Shown piece by piece: positions 57,049 to 58,056 of a DNA stretch of 58,056 nucleotides. Location of the stretch: the IMG/VR virus record IMGVR_UViG_3300022841_000510, positions 1-58,056 of that record. The stretch is one strand, 5' to 3'. The translations under genes were made by a program, and so were the position numbers. The notes under the pieces are model-generated. The model was not told where the DNA came from and ran no database searches. It saw only the letters and a program-made list of their open reading frames with translations. How positions within the stretch are numbered: position 1 is the stretch's first letter; the number at the start of each line of letters is the position of its first letter. The DNA is from a virus.

Positions 57049-58056
57049 TTACCAGTTATTTTGTACTATATTAACCCATTCGTATGTTGTTATCCCTGTT
57101 TGCATACACATATCCACATAACTATTATTACCTAATGTTCTGTATCTCATTGTTCCAACCTTAGTTGCACTTGCTGTATCTGTATCATCAGCCATTTGTA
57201 TGCCACCATCTACTTGTAGTTTAGATTGAGGTGTTGTTGTTCCTATACCAACGTTACCATCTTGGTCAATACGCATTTTCTCTACAGACGCATCACCACC
57301 TGTACCGCTAGGATGTGTAAAAAAAGCCATACCCATTACATCAGAGTCAGTTGCTTCTTGAACCGCTGCAATAGCTACACTACCTGTTCCTTTGCTTAAA
57401 GCTATAGTACCATGATAATTTCCTACTCCTGCTGCTCCATCGCTCTTAATCCTAATACCTGCTGTAGCATGATTTCCTGTGTATAAACCTGATTGCTGCA
57501 CGTGTAGTAAGTTTTCAGGACTATCAGTTCCTATGCCTACACTTATATCTCCTGCTCCTGTATTTGTGAAATTAACAGACCTATTTTGACTGCTTCCATA
57601 TCCAATAGTTGCTTTTGTTGCTGCGTTTTTAACGTGAAAAACACTGCCATTAAGGCTGTACATTTGGATTTGAGTTTCATTCCCATTTGCACCTTCAATC
57701 CATATGCCATCTGTAGGTGTTATAGTTCCCGTATGGTCACCTACAAACAGAGCACCGTTAACCTCTAGCTTAGCACTTGGACTTGTAGTTCCAATACCTA
57801 CGTTTCCTGAGGAGTCTATTCTCATTTTTTCAGAACCATCTGTGGTAAATATTACATTGGAGCTGCCTCCTGTAAACTGGTTATCTTCATCAGCTCCTAA
57901 TATTAGGTTTTTTTGTGAGTATACTCCTATACCACCTGCTTCTTGTTTGATTACTCCTGCTTCACCATATGTATCTCTTGAAAAGACCAAAGCATCAGCA
58001 TTTCCTGGTGTATTTATATGAAGCTTTGCATCAGGACTAGTAGTTCCTATACCTAC
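57049..58056 (-). CDS. Fibre shaft-like protein, partial at the right edge
   Basis: The reading frame is open to the window end, so the start lies outside. The visible 336 residues contain at least three copies of the unit xMRIDxxGNVGIGTTxPxxKLxV (GNVGIGTTSPSAKLEVNG, GNVGIGTTTPQSKLQVDG, VGIGTTSPDAKLHI), separated by beta-rich stretches. This repeat is common in shaft proteins of Bacteroidota phages. It ends TTYEWVNIVQNNW. A frame beginning at 57990 has a TTG start, but the coding signal continues upstream of it. Confidence 0.75.
   Translation of the reverse strand, partial: VGIGTTSPDAKLHINTPGNADALVFSRDTYGEAGVIKQEAGGIGVYSQKNLILGADEDNQFTGGSSNVIFTTDGSEKMRIDSSGNVGIGTTSPSAKLEVNGALFVGDHTGTITPTDGIWIEGANGNETQIQMYSLNGSVFHVKNAATKATIGYGSSQNRSVNFTNTGAGDISVGIGTDSPENLLHVQQSGLYTGNHATAGIRIKSDGAAGVGNYHGTIALSKGTGSVAIAAVQEATDSDVMGMAFFTHPSGTGGDASVEKMRIDQDGNVGIGTTTPQSKLQVDGGIQMADDTDTASATKVGTMRYRTLGNNSYVDMCMQTGITTYEWVNIVQNNW

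Overview
The window is a 58-kb piece of a contractile-tailed (myovirus) genome of the T4 superfamily, most like the distant T4 relatives that infect Bacteroidota. Every protein gene I can support lies on the minus strand, packed tightly with 1-15 nt gaps or ATGA/TAATG overlaps, in AT-rich DNA. The case for a T4-type phage is a gp19-like tail tube, tail sheaths, a gp26/chaperone-like baseplate protein, a UvsX-type recombinase, a gp32-type single-strand binding protein, a DnaB/gp41 helicase and a FEN-type RNase H. A Bacteroidota host is inferred from three things: Shine-Dalgarno sequences are almost absent, AT-rich boxes lie directly upstream of starts, and the fibre shaft carries VGIGTTSP repeats. 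It is not proven.

Layout in genome coordinates (transcription runs right to left). 58.0-36.8 kb is the virion module: two fibre-like proteins, neck proteins, two tail sheath paralogues, tail tube, a tail assembly chaperone with an apparent translational frameshift, tape measure, baseplate and hub proteins, one with a C-terminal M15 peptidase. 36.7-29.5 kb is the replication and recombination core: a divergent second family A polymerase, gp32-like SSB, UvsX, RNase H and a helicase broken into two genes by a split intein. 29.5-11.5 kb is metabolism, lysis and host takeover: class II ribonucleotide reductase, holin-like protein and amidase, a membrane/GAF cluster, QueF, QueC and QueE (7-deazaguanine pathway), Holliday-junction-resolvase-like nuclease, thioredoxin, phosphoribosyltransferase, dCTP deaminase/dUTPase-like enzyme, a full DNA polymerase I, GroES, GroEL and a Cas4/RecB-like nuclease. 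11.3-2.7 kb is a glycan module: five glycosyltransferases, a PLP-dependent sugar aminotransferase, two methyltransferases and a zinc protein. The left end holds small unknown proteins, a degenerate HNH protein and a membrane-anchored glucosaminidase.

The genes fit a lytic program. Nucleotides are supplied by NrdJ, thioredoxin, Dcd and the phosphoribosyltransferase. The replisome copies the DNA, with possible 7-deazaguanine modification. The phage chaperonin may help fold its proteins, and the glycan genes may decorate the virion or DNA.

Two short boxes recur just upstream of starts: TATATTAAAG, almost only in the 7.8-36.7 kb metabolic/replication half, and TATTTATAAT, mainly in the virion half. 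Several lie directly behind intrinsic terminators, so I read them as two promoter classes. The most unusual items are the split-intein helicase, an array of twelve 10-bp repeats in front of a ribbon-helix-helix gene, the tail chaperone frameshift, a QueC lacking all zinc cysteines, and a second divergent PolA. No tRNA, CRISPR array, insertion sequence or integrase was seen. No stretch over about 300 bases lacks a gene.
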